Shown here: positions 19,195-29,060 of the stretch, one piece after another | Layout: the number at the start of each line of letters is the position of its first letter | Numbering within the stretch: the first letter of the stretch is position 1 | From: Marinobacter aromaticivorans | Lineage (GTDB): Bacteria; Pseudomonadota; Gammaproteobacteria; Pseudomonadales; Oleiphilaceae | DNA length: 64,000 bases | Direction: 5' to 3' | NCBI RefSeq assembly: GCF_002806975.1 | Contig: NZ_NIHD01000007.1 | Span: 1-64,000 of the forward strand | Made by a program: the position numbers and the translations under genes | Notes under the pieces: model-generated | The model's input: only the letters and a program-made list of their open reading frames with translations | The model's database searches: none | What the model was told of the DNA's origin: nothing

Positions 19195-19944
19195 ATGTAT
19201 CGTGAGCGCCTTGTTGGCACGGAAGTGCGCTCAGAAAGCGCCTATCGCCTGCAACAGCTTTTACTGGATTATCACGATTTCCGGCAGCACAAAGCGGGGC
19301 ACCGGCTGCTGGAAAGCACCTTCCTGATTGCCGACTGGCAAGCTGAGCGCCTGAAATCAACCCACCAGGACCTGTATCAGCACCCAGGTTATCACGCGGG
19401 CCTGGAATTTCTGCTCACCGATCTGTACGCCCCCGCCGCTATGAGCCGGCGCGATGACAACATAGACCGGGTGTTCCCCAAACTGGTCAAGTGGCTGCCG
19501 GATAACCAGCTGGATACGCTCGCAGGACTGGTGGAGCTGAACCTGATTACCCAGCAGCTGGATCTTGAGCTGGCGGAACTGCTTGATGAACGTGGCATCC
19601 CCGCAAGATCAGTCACCCGCGAACGCTACTGCGAGGTGTACCGCGCCAGTCAGAGACTGGAGCAGCGCAGAAAGCAGGTGGTGCTGGTTGCGGATGTGGG
19701 GGAACGGCTCGACCGCTACGTGCGCAACCGTACACTGGGCTGGCTGCTCTCAATCAGCAGAACGCCGGCGGAAATGGCCGATCTTAGCGATCTGCACAAT
19801 TTCCTTCACAGGGGATATTCCGCATTCCGGAAAATGGACAAAGTGGACGTGCTGATTGACCGGCTGGTCACCCGGGAAAAACAGGTTATGGACAACATTA
19901 TTAACGGGCATCCCGAGCCTTTTTCACTACCGGGCGACCTTTGA
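19195..19944 (+). CDS. Conserved protein, FFLEELY-motif-like (249 aa)
   Basis: A 249-residue, mostly helical soluble protein. The segment GLEFLLTDLYAP near residue 72 resembles the FF(L)EELY motif that names a family of conserved proteobacterial proteins of unknown function; that match is from memory. Frequent Arg/Glu/Leu heptads suggest helical bundles. The frame is open from 19108, but ATG 19195 has CGGAG 9 bases upstream. It follows the hydrolase by 114 bp on the same strand. No role can be assigned. Confidence 0.65.
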   Translation: MYRERLVGTEVRSESAYRLQQLLLDYHDFRQHKAGHRLLESTFLIADWQAERLKSTHQDLYQHPGYHAGLEFLLTDLYAPAAMSRRDDNIDRVFPKLVKWLPDNQLDTLAGLVELNLITQQLDLELAELLDERGIPARSVTRERYCEVYRASQRLEQRRKQVVLVADVGERLDRYVRNRTLGWLLSISRTPAEMADLSDLHNFLHRGYSAFRKMDKVDVLIDRLVTREKQVMDNIINGHPEPFSLPGDL

Positions 19945-19958
19945 ACCGGCCGGAAGCG

Positions 19959-20237
19959 TCAGGCTCCCAGAATCTGGTCAAGCTGGCTGTGAATCTCCTG
20001 CGCAATCCGCGATTTGAAAGGCCGCAGCAGCATACCCAGTTCGAGATGCACATGCAGATCGTTGCCGGTGATGTTCAGGTGGCCCCTGGCGCCGGAGCGC
20101 TTGAACTTCAGGTGATCCCCTTCCCACTGATAATTGAGCTCGAACTTGCTGGCCAGATCCCGGGCAAGCGCTTCGGCCGCTTCACGGGCATGTTCTTTAT
20201 CAAACGTGTGTGAACGGTGCACATCGATTACGGACAT
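19959..20237 (-). CDS. Polyhydroxyalkanoic acid system family protein
   Basis: A 92-residue protein matching the small 'polyhydroxyalkanoic acid system' family (PHA granule region). It starts MSVIDVHRSHTF, a conserved opening, followed by AREAAEALARDLASKF and two beta strands (LKFKRSGARGHLNI; LHVHLELGMLLRPF). Members occur near PHA genes in other bacteria and may associate with granules. Here it is isolated, ending 15 bp from the 249-aa gene in convergent orientation. Confidence 0.75.
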   Translation of the reverse strand: MSVIDVHRSHTFDKEHAREAAEALARDLASKFELNYQWEGDHLKFKRSGARGHLNITGNDLHVHLELGMLLRPFKSRIAQEIHSQLDQILGA

Positions 20238-20363
20238 GAATCAGTTTTCTCTTCAAAATTGAACGGTTTTACAGTGTAAGGCGGTATTTAACGTCTAGCC
20301 ACTCTTGTAGCAACCCCGTCAACCGTTAGAATACGGGGTTCAGTTTCTGACAGGACATGCCCC

Positions 20364-21146
20364 ATGAGCGAGCAAAAAACGCCGGCCAGCCCCGTTGATG
20401 GCCAGGACGACGTAACCCATTTCGGTTTCAGAAATGTGCCAAAGAGCCAGAAAGCCGGCCAGGTAGCTGAAGTTTTTCATAGCGTCGCGGGCAAATACGA
20501 CCTCATGAACGACCTCATGTCGATGGGTGTTCACCGGTTATGGAAGCGTTTTACCATTGAACTTTCCGGCGTGCGTCCGGGCCACCAGGTTCTGGACATC
20601 GCCGGCGGCACCGGTGACCTCACCATGAAATTCTCCGACCTGGTCGGGCCGGAAGGCAAGGTGGTTCTTGCCGATATCAACGCCTCCATGCTGCAGGTTG
20701 GCCGCAGCCGCCTGATCGACCGTGGTTACGCCGGCAATATCGAGTACGTGCAGGCCGATGCCGAGCATCTGCCCTTCCCGGACAACAACTTCAACGCCGT
20801 ATCCATCGCCTTCGGCCTGCGCAATGTGACCGACAAGGACCAGGCGTTACGGGACATGACCCGCGTACTGAAGCCTGGCGGCAAGCTGATGGTACTGGAG
20901 TTTTCCAAGCCCACCAATCCGCTGCTCAGCAAAGCTTATGACACCTATTCATTCACTGCCCTGCCACTGATGGGCCAGCTTATTGCCGGCGACAGTGAGA
21001 GCTACAAGTATCTGGCCGAGTCCATTCGCATGCATCCGGACCAGGACACACTCAAGGGCATGATGGAAGACGCCGGGCTGGTGAACTGCAAGTACTACAA
21101 CATGACCGGTGGCATTGTTGCCCTGCACGTGGGAATCAAACCCTGA
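20364..21146 (+). CDS. ubiE: Ubiquinone/menaquinone C-methyltransferase UbiE
   Basis: A 260-residue SAM-dependent methyltransferase that C-methylates the benzoquinol ring in ubiquinone synthesis. Visible are [21 protein letters not shown], the SAM-binding [12 protein letters not shown] near residue 75, [13 protein letters not shown], the typical [13 protein letters not shown] and the C-terminal GGIVALHVG. Length matches the family. Its stop overlaps the ubiJ start (ATG 21146), starting the ubiE-ubiJ-ubiB operon. Confidence 0.97.
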   Translation: MSEQKTPASPVDGQDDVTHFGFRNVPKSQKAGQVAEVFHSVAGKYDLMNDLMSMGVHRLWKRFTIELSGVRPGHQVLDIAGGTGDLTMKFSDLVGPEGKVVLADINASMLQVGRSRLIDRGYAGNIEYVQADAEHLPFPDNNFNAVSIAFGLRNVTDKDQALRDMTRVLKPGGKLMVLEFSKPTNPLLSKAYDTYSFTALPLMGQLIAGDSESYKYLAESIRMHPDQDTLKGMMEDAGLVNCKYYNMTGGIVALHVGIKP

Positions 21147-21787
21147 TGTTTCCGGGCCCGACCCTGCTTGCGGCGCTCACCGCCATAATCGAGCGGGCAA
21201 TGAACCGTGCCCTCGAGCTGGACCCGGCAGGCCGGAAGGCGTTGCTGGGAGCCCTTCAAGGGCCGGTACAGTTTCGTATTACCGACCCGGTTGTGCTGAC
21301 CTTCTCGTTACATCAGGCCGGCAACCGGGTGCAGGTACACAGCCAGCCCCTGGAAAAACCGGCCCTGGAAATCAGCGGCAAGCCCCTGGCGTTTGCAGCA
21401 CTGGCCACCGGTGATAACCGCGTTTTTACGGATAAGCGCCTGAATATAGCTGGCGACACCGGTCTGGCACACCAGTTTCAGCGTGCGCTGGATCAGCTTA
21501 ACCCGGACTGGGAAGCCGCCATGGCAAGTCACATTGGCGATGTGCCGGCGCATTTCATTGGCAAGCGTATGCGCGATGCCGTGAGCTGGAGCCGCCAGGC
21601 CTTCAGCACCCTGAACGCCAACATCGAAGAATACGTGCATGAGGAAAGCCGCGCCCTGCCCGGGCGGCGTGAACTGGAAGCCACCTTTGAAGATATCGAC
21701 ACCCTCAACCTGCGCACTGAACGCCTTGAAGCCCGCGTAAACCAGCTGAGATACCGCGGCAGCACAGACAAACCGGAGACTCCGTGA
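21146..21787 (+). CDS. ubiJ: Ubiquinone biosynthesis accessory factor UbiJ (SCP2 domain)
   Basis: A 213-residue protein at the invariant position between ubiE and ubiB. The N-terminal half is an SCP2-like lipid-binding domain ([33 protein letters not shown]), and the C-terminal half is a coiled coil ([27 protein letters not shown], split as LEATFEDID and [12 protein letters not shown]). UbiJ holds hydrophobic quinone intermediates within the soluble Ubi complex. Overlaps both neighbours by 1 and 4 bp. Confidence 0.93.
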   Translation: MFPGPTLLAALTAIIERAMNRALELDPAGRKALLGALQGPVQFRITDPVVLTFSLHQAGNRVQVHSQPLEKPALEISGKPLAFAALATGDNRVFTDKRLNIAGDTGLAHQFQRALDQLNPDWEAAMASHIGDVPAHFIGKRMRDAVSWSRQAFSTLNANIEEYVHEESRALPGRRELEATFEDIDTLNLRTERLEARVNQLRYRGSTDKPETP

Positions 21788-23427
21788 TCCGCCTGCAACG
21801 CCTGTTCCGAATTTCCTGGGTATTCTGCCGCTACCGGCTGGACACGTTTCTGCCCATTGCCGAGCTTCCGGGGCCGTTAAAGGTCTTTTTCCTGCTGGCG
21901 CCCTGGCACCTGTTCCCGCAACCCAAACTCAGCCGCGGTGACCGCCTGCGCCTGGCTCTGGAGGAACTCGGGCCGGTCTTCGTGAAATTCGGCCAGATTC
22001 TCTCCACACGTCGTGATCTCCTGCCCGACGACATGGCGGAATCACTGAAAAACCTGCAGGATCGCGTTCCCCCCTTCCCCAGCGACACCGCCCGCCAAAT
22101 CATAGAAACCTCTCTTGGCGCCCCGGTTTCCGAACTGTTCAAAACCTTCAGCTCCGACCCCATGGCCTCCGCCTCGGTGGCACAGGTGCACGCCGCAACC
22201 CTGCTGAACGGCCAGGACGTTGTAGTGAAGGTGCTGCGCCCGGGGATCGAAAAGGTGATCCGGCAGGATCTCGCGCTGATGTACATGATGGCCAACCTGC
22301 TGGAAAAATACTGGACCGAAGGCAAGCGGCTGCACCCGGTCGATGTGGTGGCGGATTACGACGCCACCATTCACGACGAGCTGGACCTTCAGCGCGAAGC
22401 TGCCAACGCCAGCCAGCTACGCCGGAACTTCGAGAACTCCTCGCTGATTTACATTCCCTTCATCGACTGGGACTACACGCGAAAATCTGTAATGGTAATG
22501 GAGCGCATCCACGGCATTCCCATTGCGGATATCCCGGCCCTGAAGGCGGCGGGGGTGAACCTGAAGGTCCTGGCTGAAAAAGGCGTCGAGATCTTCTTCA
22601 CCCAGGTATTCCGCGACAGCTTCTTTCATGCAGACATGCACCCGGGCAACATTTTCGTGGATGTGAGCAACCCGTCCGACCCAAAATACATTGCCATAGA
22701 TTTCGGCATTGTCGGCACCCTGGCACCGGATGACCAAAGCTACCTGGCCCGCAACCTTCTGGCCTTTTTCCGCCGGGATTACCGGCAAGTTGCGCAACTG
22801 CATATCCAGTCCGGCTGGGTACCGCCGGATACCCGGGTCAATGAATTTGAAGCCGCTATCCGCACGGTATGCGAACCCATTTTTGAGAAGCCCCTGAAGG
22901 ATATCTCCTTCGGTCACTTCCTGCTGCGCCTGTTCCAGACCGCGCGCCGCTTTAACATGGAAGTGCAGCCGCAGCTGGTATTACTGCAAAAAACCCTGCT
23001 CAACGTGGAAGGCCTTGGCCGCCAGCTCTACCCGGATCTCGACCTTTGGAGCACAGCCCAGCCTTTCCTGGAAGCCTGGATGCGCAAGCGCATTGGTCCC
23101 GCCGGCCTGATCAAATCCCTGCAGACCCACCTGCCCTCCTGGCTGGAACAGTCCCCGGAAATGCCGCAACTGGTTCATGATGCCCTGCTGCAACTGCGCA
23201 GCGCCGGCCCCACCGAAAAACAGAATCAGGACACACTGGCCCTGCTTCGGGAACAACAGCGCAGAACCGACCGACGCTGGCGCCGGGGCATTGCAGCTAT
23301 CGCTCTGGTTGCCGCAGCCTTTATCGGAGCCCAGCCAGAAGCCCGCGAATGGGCAGAGAATGCTCCGCTGTGGACCTGGGCGGCGCTGGCTGCAGCCGGC
23401 GCTCTGGTTGTGCGCGGCAGCCGCTGA
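21784..23427 (+). CDS. ubiB: Ubiquinone biosynthesis regulatory kinase-like protein UbiB
   Basis: A 547-residue member of the ADCK/UbiB atypical kinase family needed for ubiquinone synthesis. It has the KxGQ motif ([11 protein letters not shown]), the Ala-rich loop ([11 protein letters not shown]), [11 protein letters not shown] and [10 protein letters not shown] corresponding to catalytic and metal-binding segments, and two C-terminal hydrophobic helices ([26 protein letters not shown]) that anchor it in the membrane. Length is normal. Last gene of the ubiE-ubiJ-ubiB operon, overlapping ubiJ by 4 bp. Confidence 0.97.
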   Translation: MIRLQRLFRISWVFCRYRLDTFLPIAELPGPLKVFFLLAPWHLFPQPKLSRGDRLRLALEELGPVFVKFGQILSTRRDLLPDDMAESLKNLQDRVPPFPSDTARQIIETSLGAPVSELFKTFSSDPMASASVAQVHAATLLNGQDVVVKVLRPGIEKVIRQDLALMYMMANLLEKYWTEGKRLHPVDVVADYDATIHDELDLQREAANASQLRRNFENSSLIYIPFIDWDYTRKSVMVMERIHGIPIADIPALKAAGVNLKVLAEKGVEIFFTQVFRDSFFHADMHPGNIFVDVSNPSDPKYIAIDFGIVGTLAPDDQSYLARNLLAFFRRDYRQVAQLHIQSGWVPPDTRVNEFEAAIRTVCEPIFEKPLKDISFGHFLLRLFQTARRFNMEVQPQLVLLQKTLLNVEGLGRQLYPDLDLWSTAQPFLEAWMRKRIGPAGLIKSLQTHLPSWLEQSPEMPQLVHDALLQLRSAGPTEKQNQDTLALLREQQRRTDRRWRRGIAAIALVAAAFIGAQPEAREWAENAPLWTWAALAAAGALVVRGSR

Positions 23428-23566
23428 ACATTGAGAAATCTGCCACACAACTGAAAAATTTCTTTGCAGCGTCTGTGGAACTCATGCAGGTTATGGCCAG
23501 GGCATGGGGCCGGGCAGTGAGATATAGCGTTTTATCCGTGAAACGCAAACCACGGGATTTGCCAGA

Positions 23567-25168
23567 ATGTACGACTTCATCATTATCGGTGCAGGCTCGG
23601 CCGGATGTGTTTTAGCCAACCGGTTGAGTGCCAACCCTGACCACAAGGTTTGCCTGATTGAAGCCGGTGGCAGCGACCGCAATTATCTTGTGCGCCGCAC
23701 CAACCCTTTAAACATGCTTATGCTGATGAAAAGCAGGCGGTTTAACTGGGGCTACCGGTGCCAGCCCGAGGCGCGCACGGGGAACCGGCGCTTTTTCTGG
23801 CCCCGGGGTAAGGGCCTGGGTGGAAGCAGTTCGGTCAATGCGATGATTTATGCCCGCGGCCACCAATGGGATTTCGATCATTGGTCAGAACTGGGCAACG
23901 AAGGCTGGAGCTACAACGAGGTACTGCCCTGGTTCAGAAAATCGGAGCGCTGGGCTCGTGGTTCGAACCAATATCACTCCGACCAGGGCACTATGGATGT
24001 GGTGGACACGAACTTTCACTTTCCCACCAGCGAAGCGTTCGTGAAAGCCTGTGGCGAAGCCGGGATTCCTTTCTCGGATGACTTTAACGGCGCCAGTCAG
24101 GAAGGCTGTGGATATTTTCAGGTAACCCAGACACCGTTTGGTCATCGTGCCAATGCGGCCTATTCCTTTCTGGACGAGGTGCTGGAGCGCCCCAACCTGA
24201 CCGTATTGACCAGAACACAGGCCACCAGAGTGCTGTTCGACGGCAAACAGGCTGTGGGCATAGAGGTTTGCCGGGATGGTAGACAAGGTAAGCGTGAACA
24301 GCTTACTGCCCGTAAAGAAGTGATTTTAAGTGCAGGCGTAATCAATAGCCCACAGCTATTGAAACTCTCCGGCGTAGGGCCGGCCGCAGAGCTGGCACAG
24401 CACGCAATTCCGCTGGTACACGAGTTACCGGGTGTGGGTGAGAACCTGCAGGACCACCCGGATGTTATTCTCCGTTACCTGAGCAAAGCCGGCGGCTCGC
24501 TCATTACTGCCCCTCACCCGCAAAGCATCAGGTTTTTCAGCAAGGTATTGTTTGGTAAAAACTTTATCTTTACACCGACCGATGCGGGTGGCTTTGTGAA
24601 ATCCAGCCCGGAAGAACCGATACCCGACCTGCAGTTACAGTTCGCATCAATACGCATGCAGCCTCACGGTGAGGGTTTGTTCACGCCCATGAGAAGCGGG
24701 TATGTACTGCACGTGTGCCACCTGCGCCCTGAGAGCCGTGGCAGCATTAAACTCGCCAGTAAAGATCCTTTTGCCGCCCCGAGGATTGAAGCCAATTATT
24801 TTGAAAAAGAAAAAGAACTGAAGGCTCTGGTCAAAGGCGTGCGCCTTTGCCGGGACATACTTAATCAGCCGGCAATGGCGTTTTTTAACGGTGGAGAGGA
24901 GTGCCCGGGTAAGAACGTGCAAACCGATGAGCAGCTGGAAGAATGGATCAGACAGCACGTTGAGACCGTGTATCACACGGCCGGAAGCTGCAAAATGGGC
25001 AACGACAATATGGCGGTAGTGGATGCCGACCTCAAGGTGCGTGGGCTATCAGGGCTTCGTGTTATTGACGCGTCCATCATGCCAACCATTACCGGTAGCA
25101 ATATCCACGCACCCACCGTAATGATTGCGGAAAAAGGTGCGCATAAAGTTCTGCAACAGTGGCACTGA
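23567..25168 (+). CDS. GMC-family FAD-dependent alcohol/choline dehydrogenase
   Basis: A 533-residue GMC oxidoreductase. It has the N-terminal FAD fold (DFIIIGAGSAGCVLANRLS), the GMC signature GLGGSSSVNAMIYARG, the second signature GVINSPQLLKLSGVGP, and the active-site His in VYHTAGSCKMG plus NIHAPTVMIAEKGA at the end. Relatives include AlkJ, which oxidises medium-chain alcohols to aldehydes in alkane degradation, and choline dehydrogenase; substrate cannot be told. Its last 120 bp overlap the convergent acetyltransferase frame. Confidence 0.93.
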   Translation: MYDFIIIGAGSAGCVLANRLSANPDHKVCLIEAGGSDRNYLVRRTNPLNMLMLMKSRRFNWGYRCQPEARTGNRRFFWPRGKGLGGSSSVNAMIYARGHQWDFDHWSELGNEGWSYNEVLPWFRKSERWARGSNQYHSDQGTMDVVDTNFHFPTSEAFVKACGEAGIPFSDDFNGASQEGCGYFQVTQTPFGHRANAAYSFLDEVLERPNLTVLTRTQATRVLFDGKQAVGIEVCRDGRQGKREQLTARKEVILSAGVINSPQLLKLSGVGPAAELAQHAIPLVHELPGVGENLQDHPDVILRYLSKAGGSLITAPHPQSIRFFSKVLFGKNFIFTPTDAGGFVKSSPEEPIPDLQLQFASIRMQPHGEGLFTPMRSGYVLHVCHLRPESRGSIKLASKDPFAAPRIEANYFEKEKELKALVKGVRLCRDILNQPAMAFFNGGEECPGKNVQTDEQLEEWIRQHVETVYHTAGSCKMGNDNMAVVDADLKVRGLSGLRVIDASIMPTITGSNIHAPTVMIAEKGAHKVLQQWH

Positions 25169-25894
25169 ACATTCGATACCCCGCCCGGGTTTGACATACA
25201 TACAGCGGTAAGCGATGAAGCAAAGCCTCTCGTCACGATCATCGGACTGAACCTGTCCATGACGAACGACAACCCCACCATCACCTGCTGCACCAGGCCG
25301 GATCATCACCCAGCTTGGCAAGCTCAGAATCTCCGGGGCAGCCCGCACAGAAAAGCCGAACTTCCCGTAGAACACCACATTGGCGGGCGTGTCGGTTTCC
25401 AGATAAAAACAGTCCCCTTTACCATGGTGCAGTGCATGCTTCATCAGCTGTGTGCCAATACCTGAGCCCTGCCACGCGGGCTTCACCGCAAGCGGCCCCA
25501 GGTGCCAGTGGGGCTCAGCCGGATCGATTCTGGCCCAGGTTCCCAGCCAGACAGCCAAACGTATAAGCCCTACGGGGCTTTTGGTGGACATCAGCAGAGC
25601 CAGCAACAGCCCCGGCATATCGCGAAAAGCCGGTTTGCAGTGCCGGGGCGGCAACAGGCCGATCACACCGACCAGTTCACGCCCGTTAAAAGCCCCGACG
25701 AGAGCGCCTTTGCGATGCACATAAGCGAGCAACCCCCGGAATAACCGGGTCAGCCGGCGCACCCTTGGCGAATCAGGCTGCCCAAACACCCGCACATGCA
25801 GCGGATTATCCTTCATGGCCAGAGCACACAGGTCTGCCGCCGCCGGCAGATGTTGCGAGCCAAGGGGGAAAATGCCAGGGACCGGTGTATTCAA
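25049..25894 (-). CDS. GNAT family N-acetyltransferase with C-terminal extension
   Basis: A GNAT domain fills residues 1-200: LVGVIGLLPP, the acetyl-CoA loop LGPLAVKPAWQGSGIGTQLMKHAL (as LAVKPAWQGSGIG) and the closing FLETDT/VVFYGKFGFSV strand. Normal GNAT proteins end near the PSWVMIRPG segment. Here the frame runs on for about 75 residues of Cys- and Arg-rich sequence without family resemblance and overlaps the convergent dehydrogenase by 120 bp. The tail may result from a lost stop or a frameshift near 25250-25300, or be real. Substrate unknown. Confidence 0.75.
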   Translation of the reverse strand: MNTPVPGIFPLGSQHLPAAADLCALAMKDNPLHVRVFGQPDSPRVRRLTRLFRGLLAYVHRKGALVGAFNGRELVGVIGLLPPRHCKPAFRDMPGLLLALLMSTKSPVGLIRLAVWLGTWARIDPAEPHWHLGPLAVKPAWQGSGIGTQLMKHALHHGKGDCFYLETDTPANVVFYGKFGFSVRAAPEILSLPSWVMIRPGAAGDGGVVVRHGQVQSDDRDERLCFIAYRCMYVKPGRGIECSVPLLQNFMRTFFRNHYGGCVDIATGNGWHDGRVNNTKP

Positions 25895-26031
25895 AGCAGC
25901 ACCTCCTTCACCCCATCCAGCGTAACAAACAGCCTCTTTGTACCCGTTTTACTGTTACAGCCTCTGCAGAGGATGGCCAAAATTCAGTATCATCAGCACA
26001 CACGTATTGCTGGCAGGAGTCAACCTGACCC

Positions 26032-26667
26032 ATGATCCCCGCTGAGTCCCTTATTACCTTTATTCTTGCATCCACTCTGCTCGGTCTTGCGCCGGGGCCG
26101 GATAATATTTTCGTGCTTACTCAGTCGGCGCTTTACGGAAAACGATCCGGGGTGCTGGTGACACTGGGACTGTGCACCGGGCTTATTGCCCATACGGCGG
26201 CAGTTGCTCTGGGAGTGGCGGCCATCTTTCAGACCTCGCTAATTGCCTTTACGGTTCTGAAAACAGCCGGGGCAGCATACCTTCTATTCCTCGCCTGGCA
26301 GGCATTCCGGGCGTCGGCAAGTTCTCTGAATGTACCCGGCAGCAACCTGCGATCAAGTGGCGCCCTGTACCGGCGCGGTATTATCATGAACATCACCAAC
26401 CCGAAGGTTTCAATCTTTTTTCTCGCCTTCCTGCCTCAGTTCGCCTCACCCGACAACGGCGCCCTGATGCCACAAATATTTTTCCTGGGTGGCGTATTCA
26501 TGGTCACTTCTCTGGTGGTTTTCAGCGGTATCGCGGTGCTGGCAGGGGCGCTGGGCAACTGGCTGAGCAAGTCCCCCAAAGCCCAGGTGTATCTGAACCG
26601 GATAGCAGGCACGGTTTTCGCGGGGTTGGCGTTTAAACTGGCAACGGCCAACGCCCACATCCGGTGA
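26032..26667 (+). CDS. LysE family translocator (amino acid exporter)
   Basis: A 211-residue inner-membrane protein with about six hydrophobic helices. It has the family opening [22 protein letters not shown] segment (here [19 protein letters not shown]) near residue 10, the [16 protein letters not shown] helix and the mid-protein [24 protein letters not shown] block, all typical of RhtB/LysE exporters of amino acids or homoserine lactones. Substrate cannot be inferred. It precedes hisI by 85 bp. Confidence 0.92.
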   Translation: MIPAESLITFILASTLLGLAPGPDNIFVLTQSALYGKRSGVLVTLGLCTGLIAHTAAVALGVAAIFQTSLIAFTVLKTAGAAYLLFLAWQAFRASASSLNVPGSNLRSSGALYRRGIIMNITNPKVSIFFLAFLPQFASPDNGALMPQIFFLGGVFMVTSLVVFSGIAVLAGALGNWLSKSPKAQVYLNRIAGTVFAGLAFKLATANAHIR

Positions 26668-26752
26668 GAGGCTGTTACAACTTGCACATCAGCAGCCTGT
26701 TTGTTTTATGGTTACTTTTATCCGCAACCCAAATTTCTCGGGATTCATCAAA

Positions 26753-27169
26753 ATGAAAGACTTATCTGATAATCTAGGCGCTCCAGACTGGCTTGAGAGC
26801 ATTCGCTGGACGGCTGACGGTCTTGTGCCGGCCATTGCCCAGGATGCCACCACCGGCGATATCCTTATGATGGCCTGGATGAACCGGGAGTCACTGCGCC
26901 TGACGGCGGAGGAAGGCCAGGCGGTTTACTGGTCGCGATCACGGGGCAAGCTCTGGCGCAAGGGCGAAACGTCCGGGCACCAACAGGTTGTGAAAGACAT
27001 CCGCCTGGATTGCGACGAAGATGTCATACTGCTGAAAGTGGAACAGAAAGGCGGTATTGCCTGCCACACCGGTCGGCGCAGCTGTTTTTACCGTTCCCTG
27101 CGGGATAACCAGTGGGTAAGCGTTGAGCCTGTTATCAAAGACCCGGATGCCATATACGGCAGCAACTGA
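26753..27169 (+). CDS. hisI: Phosphoribosyl-AMP cyclohydrolase
   Basis: A 138-residue HisI that opens the adenine ring of phosphoribosyl-AMP in histidine synthesis. Visible are the substrate segment [32 protein letters not shown], the metal-binding [17 protein letters not shown], and the zinc Cys residues in [12 protein letters not shown]. The frame extends upstream to 26708; ATG 26753 gives the normal length. The free-standing HisI here is followed by a separate hisE, unlike the fused hisIE of enterobacteria. Confidence 0.95.
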   Translation: MKDLSDNLGAPDWLESIRWTADGLVPAIAQDATTGDILMMAWMNRESLRLTAEEGQAVYWSRSRGKLWRKGETSGHQQVVKDIRLDCDEDVILLKVEQKGGIACHTGRRSCFYRSLRDNQWVSVEPVIKDPDAIYGSN

Positions 27170-27181
27170 GGAGCGTGTTCA

Positions 27182-27511
27182 TTGAGTGATGTCCTGGAAA
27201 ATCTGACGCGGGTTCTGGAAGCGCGGAAATCGGCCGACCCGGAAAAATCCTACGTGGCCAGCCTCCATGCCAAAGGCCTGAACAAGATACTGGAAAAGGT
27301 GGGTGAAGAATGCACTGAAACGCTGCTGGCGGCGAAAGACGCCGAGCATTCGGGAGACACCCGGGCAGTGATCAGCGAAACCGCAGACCTGTGGTTTCAC
27401 AGCATGGTTATGCTCTCCAGTCTTGGCCTGGGCTCCAGGGATGTTCTTGATGAGCTGGCCAGCCGGTTCGATCTCTCCGGCCTGGAAGAAAAAGCATCCC
27501 GCAGCAAGTGA
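27182..27511 (+). CDS. hisE: Phosphoribosyl-ATP pyrophosphatase
   Basis: A 109-residue HisE that removes pyrophosphate from phosphoribosyl-ATP. The helical MazG-like motifs are intact: [21 protein letters not shown] with the KVGEEC metal site, ETLLAAKD and [16 protein letters not shown] with the acidic E-x-x-D. The start is TTG at 27182, supported by GAGGAG 8 bases upstream; no ATG fits. It lies 12 bp after hisI, so the two steps are made from one transcript, which probably continues into tatABC. Confidence 0.94.
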   Translation: MSDVLENLTRVLEARKSADPEKSYVASLHAKGLNKILEKVGEECTETLLAAKDAEHSGDTRAVISETADLWFHSMVMLSSLGLGSRDVLDELASRFDLSGLEEKASRSK

Positions 27512-27601
27512 GTGGGTAATACCCCTTACGAGGGTTTCCGCCACCCTGCCCCGGTGACGTATAATAGCAACTTACGTAAACATCAAAACGAGGGTCCCGT
27601 A

Positions 27602-27835
27602 ATGGGCATCAGCATCTGGCAACTTCTTATTGTACTGGGTATCGTCATTCTTCTGTTCGGAACCAAGAAGCTGCGTAATATCGGCACCGACCTGGGCGGT
27701 GCTATTCGTGGGTTCAAAAAATCCATGAACGATGACGACGACAAGGCAGACGACCCCGACTCGCTGGAAGGCAAGCCTGAAGAACAGCACAGGCAGGCAG
27801 CTGCAGACAAGCCCGGGGACAAGACCAAAAGCTGA
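27602..27835 (+). CDS. tatA: Sec-independent protein translocase subunit TatA
   Basis: A 77-residue TatA: one N-terminal membrane helix ([18 protein letters not shown]), the [24 protein letters not shown] amphipathic helix (as [16 protein letters not shown]) and an acidic tail. TatA oligomers form the passage for folded proteins. Start ATG 27602. First gene of the tatA-tatB-tatC set, 90 bp after hisE, an order common in pseudomonads and Marinobacter. Confidence 0.96.
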   Translation: MGISIWQLLIVLGIVILLFGTKKLRNIGTDLGGAIRGFKKSMNDDDDKADDPDSLEGKPEEQHRQAAADKPGDKTKS

Positions 27836-27846
27836 GACCTGACCGA

Positions 27847-28269
27847 ATGTTTGATATCGGCTTTCTTGAACTGCTGATCTGCGGTGTTATTGCCTTGCTT
27901 GTGCTTGGCCCCGAACGGCTACCGACCGCCGCCCGCGCTGCCGGTCGCTGGGTTGGTGGTGCGCGGCGTATGGTCAGCCAGTTCACCTCGGAGCTGGACC
28001 GCCAGCTGAAAGCCGAAGAGCTCAGAAAAGAGCTGCGCGAAGCAGGTGATGTCGGCCTTGATGACGTAAAGAAAACCGTGCGCGGTGCTCTGGATGAAGC
28101 CAGGCAATACGAGCATATGATCATGTCGGACAAACCCGCCGGCAAGGCCGCCACCGGCAAGCCGGCCATCACAGACCAGAGTCAGCCGGGCGACACCAGC
28201 CCGGGCCCGGGTGAAAACGGGCAAGCTGAGCCAGACACCGTGCAGAAACCCTCGGACCCATCTTCATGA
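27847..28269 (+). CDS. tatB: Sec-independent protein translocase subunit TatB
   Basis: A 140-residue TatB with the opening MFDIGFLELLICGVIALLVLG, shown by MFDIGFLELL and the LGPERLP hinge, followed by a long amphipathic helix (GARRMVSQFTSELDRQLKAEEL in part) and a low-complexity Gly/Pro/Asp tail. With TatC it forms the twin-arginine signal receptor. 11 bp after tatA and 4-bp overlap with tatC. Confidence 0.95.
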   Translation: MFDIGFLELLICGVIALLVLGPERLPTAARAAGRWVGGARRMVSQFTSELDRQLKAEELRKELREAGDVGLDDVKKTVRGALDEARQYEHMIMSDKPAGKAATGKPAITDQSQPGDTSPGPGENGQAEPDTVQKPSDPSS

Positions 28270-29060
28270 ATGCAAAAACAGATGGCGACAAGTCAGGCCG
28301 TCAGAACAACTCAGCCGATCAACCGGAAATGCCTCTCGTCGAACATTTGCTGGAACTCCGCAACCGGCTGCTGAAAATGATCCTGGCGGTGGTTATCTGC
28401 TTTGCAGCCATTTATCCCTTCGCCAACGAGCTGTATCTCTGGCTATCCGAACCCATACGGTCTTTGCTGCCTGTCGGCCAGACCATGATTGCCACAGACA
28501 TCACCTCGCCATTTTTTGCGCCCCTTAAACTGGCCCTGTTTCTGTCGGTCTTCGCGGCTATTCCAATCATTCTGTATCAGCTTTGGAGTTTTGTTGCGCC
28601 GGGGCTTTACGCTCATGAAAAACGCCTGGCTTTTCCGCTGCTGTTTACCTCCGTGATACTGTTCTACCTGGGTGCTGCATTTGCGTATTTTGTGGTGTTC
28701 CCCCTGGTATTCGGTTTTTTCACGGCCATAGGCCCCGAAGGCATTGTTGAACTACCGGATATCAGCAGTTACCTGAATTTTGTGCTGAAGATGTTTTTTG
28801 CCTTCGGGATCGCCTTCGAGATTCCCATTGCCACCATTCTGTTGATCCTGAGCGGCGCCACAACACCGGCAGACCTGGCCGCGAAACGGCCATACGTGGT
28901 GGTGGGCTGCTTCGTGATTGGCATGATGCTGACCCCGCCAGATGTCATCTCCCAGACCCTTCTCGCGCTGCCCATGTGGATTCTTTTCGAGCTGGGCATT
29001 TTATTTGGCCGGCTGGCCGTACGTGAAGTAGCAGACGCAGACGAGCCATCGTCTGAATGA
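28266..29060 (+). CDS. tatC: Sec-independent protein translocase subunit TatC
   Basis: A 264-residue polytopic TatC, the core signal-peptide receptor. It has the cytoplasmic N-terminal HLLELRNRLL, FAPLKLALFLSVFAAIPIILYQLW, the conserved FVAPGLYAHEK and FAFGIAFEIPIA with its Glu, and six hydrophobic helices. Overlaps tatB and rsmE by 4 bp each, indicating translational coupling. Confidence 0.97.
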   Translation: MNAKTDGDKSGRQNNSADQPEMPLVEHLLELRNRLLKMILAVVICFAAIYPFANELYLWLSEPIRSLLPVGQTMIATDITSPFFAPLKLALFLSVFAAIPIILYQLWSFVAPGLYAHEKRLAFPLLFTSVILFYLGAAFAYFVVFPLVFGFFTAIGPEGIVELPDISSYLNFVLKMFFAFGIAFEIPIATILLILSGATTPADLAAKRPYVVVGCFVIGMMLTPPDVISQTLLALPMWILFELGILFGRLAVREVADADEPSSE

